A stretch of DNA of 22,332 nucleotides from CBFDBF01 sp050287725 (GTDB lineage Bacteria; Pseudomonadota; Gammaproteobacteria; Chromatiales; Chromatiaceae). A program made the position numbers and the translations under genes. This document shows positions 20,365-22,332 of the stretch, piece after piece; within the stretch, counting starts at the first letter, position 1, and each line of letters begins with the position of its first letter. The notes under the pieces were generated by a model that was not told where the DNA came from, did no database searches, and saw only the letters and a list, made by a program, of their open reading frames with translations. Location of the stretch: positions 1 through 22,332 of the forward strand of contig JBNKCL010000052.1 in the NCBI GenBank assembly GCA_050287725.1, read 5' to 3'.

Positions 20365-22332
20365 TCAGTTTCCACCCAACGGTTTTGACAATCGCAAAAA
20401 GATCGCCTGGCTATCATCCTCATCGGTGGAATGAACCCACTGATAATCAATATCGATATTCAGACCGTTGCGCAGCACAAAACCGCTCCCCACGCCGAGC
20501 AACAGCGAATCCGCGTTCTCGGTCGGCATGGCCATGCTATAGCGTGACGAAAGCGTGTCGGCATAGGCGATCGAGGCATCGTCACCCCCCTCAATATGGT
20601 GTTGGTACTCGATTCGAGCACGCGGCAACAGCGTATAGAAACCGGCGTCATGCCGGAACCCGGCACGTAGGCCCAATGATATCTGTTGAGAGGTATAGGT
20701 TTGGCCGGCGTAATACAACGAGCTTGCTCCTGCGCCCGTTTCGGTTGCCGAATCCAACCTGCTTTCAGCTATATCATAGCGGGCATAGGGCGATACATAT
20801 GTAGCTTCGTCGAAATACTCATAACCTATCGCAAGCGAGCCGAATACCTGATCGCCATTGCGGTCAGCCCGCGCGGTTGCGGCGGCCGTCGTGTCGTAAC
20901 GGGATGAATCCAGATCCAACACCCCATACCCAAGAACGCCATCGACGAATACCGATACGCCCGGCTGGTAACTGCCATAGACGGCGATACTGTTTCCATC
21001 GGCGGTATGTTCCGTCCCACTGGAACCGATCTCACTCTTGTCATGGGCGTAACCGATGCCAATGCCCAACACCAGATTTTCACCGAACCAACGATCAGCA
21101 CCAAGGGTAATACCGTCAGTCGTATACTCGATCTTTGCGCCGCCGTCCTGCGCTTTTCTTTTGCCAATGCGCACATTCCCGGCGGCCCAGATATCCACCT
21201 CGCCGTCATTGCCGGCGGTCGGTCCGGCAGCATCGCCAAATGCCCCCAAATTAAGATTGAACGATGACGTGGTCAGCACGGATACAACTTCGCTAATCAC
21301 TCCTGTCGAGAACCAGTCCGAACCGACATCGCCCGCATCCGTCTGCGTCGCCTCACTCGCCAGAACAAGCCGATCCTTTCCGACAGCATTCAGCGACCTG
21401 CTTACCCCGGTAAAACTTTCGCTATCGGTCGTCAATGCCGGCGCGCCGCTATCTGCCGTCAGACTGTTCGCCGCGGTACCGTCGTTCCGCGCAGCACGGT
21501 GGAGCGACTCCAGATGCCGATGGTAGTTGGAGGTCTGAGTACGCCAGAAGCGGTTGGCCGTCTCCACCTGGGCGTTCACCAGTCCGACCACATCGGCATC
21601 TTTGGTCGGATCGGGGCGTACCGCAGAGACGGTGACGGAATTGCTCGGCGCCGACGCCGCACCGGTCCCGATCGCATTGGTCGCAGTCACGGTAAAAGTG
21701 TACGCGGTCCCACCGGTTAAGCCGGTGACTGTAATCGCGCAAGCATCGGGGCCGGCGCAGGTCCCGGTAAACCCTCCCGGTGACGAGGTCGCAGTATAGG
21801 TGGTGATGGCGCTGCCGCCGTCGGATGCCGGGGCGGTGAAGTTGATGGTAGCCTCTTCATATCCCGCGGTCGCAGTTACACCGGTCGGCGCATCTGGAAC
21901 GGTTACCGCAGAAGGAGTGACGCTGTTGGAGGCGGTCGATGCCGCGCTGGTACCGATCGCATTGGTCGCAGTCACAGTGAAGGTATAAGCGGTGCCGTTG
22001 GTCAGGCCGCTAACCGTAATCGAGCATGCGGCCGGGCCGGCGCAGGTCCCGGTAAATCCTCCCGGTGACGAGGTCGCGGTATAGGTGGTGATGGCGCTAC
22101 CGCCGTCGGATGCCGGAGCAGTAAAGGTTACCGTCGCCTGCGTATTACCGGCAGCGGCGACAACACTGGTAGGCGCGTCAGGAACGGTAATATAGGTAAA
22201 CAGGCCGGTGCCGGTACCCGTACCGCCAACCGTGGTAACCGCTACGTCCTTCGCACCCACCGTACCTGCCGGGGTCGTCGCAGTAATGGTAGTGGGGTTC
22301 ACCACCACCACGCTGGTGGCCGACGCCCCGCC
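20365..22332 (-). CDS. IPT/Fn3 autotransporter surface protein, partial
   Basis: This outer-membrane adhesin-like protein lacks its N-terminus: the frame is open through the window edge, and the in-frame GTG at 22311 is internal. About 655 residues are visible. The first 48 or so are the end of an IPT/TIG domain (GGASATSVVVVNPTTITATTPAGT...GLFTY). Two 95-residue Fn3 domains follow. Next is a helical segment rich in Asn/Arg/His (QVETANRFWRTQTSNYHRHLESLHRAAR) that may thread the barrel, a linker, and a C-terminal autotransporter barrel of about 260 residues. The ending, AIFLRLSKPLGGN, lacks the usual final aromatic. It is 110 bp upstream of the unknown beta-rich gene in the same direction. It is probably a surface adhesin; the total length is unknown. 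Confidence 0.88.
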   Translation of the reverse strand, partial: GGASATSVVVVNPTTITATTPAGTVGAKDVAVTTVGGTGTGTGLFTYITVPDAPTSVVAAAGNTQATVTFTAPASDGGSAITTYTATSSPGGFTGTCAGPAACSITVSGLTNGTAYTFTVTATNAIGTSAASTASNSVTPSAVTVPDAPTGVTATAGYEEATINFTAPASDGGSAITTYTATSSPGGFTGTCAGPDACAITVTGLTGGTAYTFTVTATNAIGTGAASAPSNSVTVSAVRPDPTKDADVVGLVNAQVETANRFWRTQTSNYHRHLESLHRAARNDGTAANSLTADSGAPALTTDSESFTGVSRSLNAVGKDRLVLASEATQTDAGDVGSDWFSTGVISEVVSVLTTSSFNLNLGAFGDAAGPTAGNDGEVDIWAAGNVRIGKRKAQDGGAKIEYTTDGITLGADRWFGENLVLGIGIGYAHDKSEIGSSGTEHTADGNSIAVYGSYQPGVSVFVDGVLGYGVLDLDSSRYDTTAAATARADRNGDQVFGSLAIGYEYFDEATYVSPYARYDIAESRLDSATETGAGASSLYYAGQTYTSQQISLGLRAGFRHDAGFYTLLPRARIEYQHHIEGGDDASIAYADTLSSRYSMAMPTENADSLLLGVGSGFVLRNGLNIDIDYQWVHSTDEDDSQAIFLRLSKPLGGN
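21616..22185 (-). repeat. Two 285-bp Fn3 tandem repeats
   Basis: Two tandem units of exactly 95 codons (21901-22185 and 21616-21900) share long near-identical DNA stretches. FTAPASDGGSAITTYTATSS and the following PGGFTGTCAGP are identical in both. Each unit has a Cys pair (TCAGP.AC) that could form a disulfide. The similarity suggests recent duplication, and more copies may lie beyond the window edge. Confidence 0.85.

Overview
The window comes from a bacterial chromosome, most likely a gammaproteobacterium. The evidence is an AcnB-type aconitase, a PhoP/QseB-type two-component pair beside cytochromes of the SHP/DHC/cytochrome b type, a YaiO-like outer-membrane protein and an autotransporter barrel, all of Gram-negative type. 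A respiratory or sulfur-oxidising lineage is plausible but not shown. No tRNA, rRNA, CRISPR array, transposase or integrase was seen.

Positions 1-360 hold two tandem copies (about 178 bp period) of a hairpin-rich repeat, each ending in the same strong terminator. A small cysteine-rich ORF follows (416-661, +). Next, on the minus strand (6874 down to 825), is a probable synthase-dependent surface polysaccharide locus, in transcription order: an NDP-sugar epimerase/decarboxylase, a TPR plus YaiO-like beta-barrel exporter, a membrane-anchored HEAT-repeat protein, a family 2 processive glycosyltransferase and galE. The layout resembles PgaA/PgaC-type systems, but a HEAT-repeat protein sits where a co-polymerase would be expected.

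Positions 7286-13249 (minus strand) hold an electron-transfer and signalling cluster: cytochrome b561, a cytochrome b561 fused to a diheme cytochrome c domain, a DUF1924/SHP-like monoheme cytochrome, a second diheme cytochrome c, a PepSY protein, an OmpR-family regulator, its sensor kinase, and an EF-hand protein. Three near-identical 17-bp direct-repeat sites lie before the cytochrome b, SHP-like and EF-hand genes. At each, a TANNNT hexamer follows 10 bp downstream. This looks like an autoregulated regulon with the local response regulator as the candidate activator.

acnB (13691-16234, +) is followed by a strong terminator. Positions 16537-20254 hold an unusual accessory cluster around an MdpB-like phage-tail-collar protein: collar protein, DUF6916-like protein and Asp/Asn beta-hydroxylase (+), then, on the minus strand, a GNAT acetyltransferase, a methyltransferase with a PRMT-like double-E loop, and an unrecognised beta-rich protein. 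The window ends inside a large IPT/Fn3/autotransporter surface protein (minus strand, N-terminus outside the window). Three potential protein-modifying enzymes next to a tail-collar protein and an adhesin is the best candidate here for an undescribed system. The three-site regulon is the best supported new observation.
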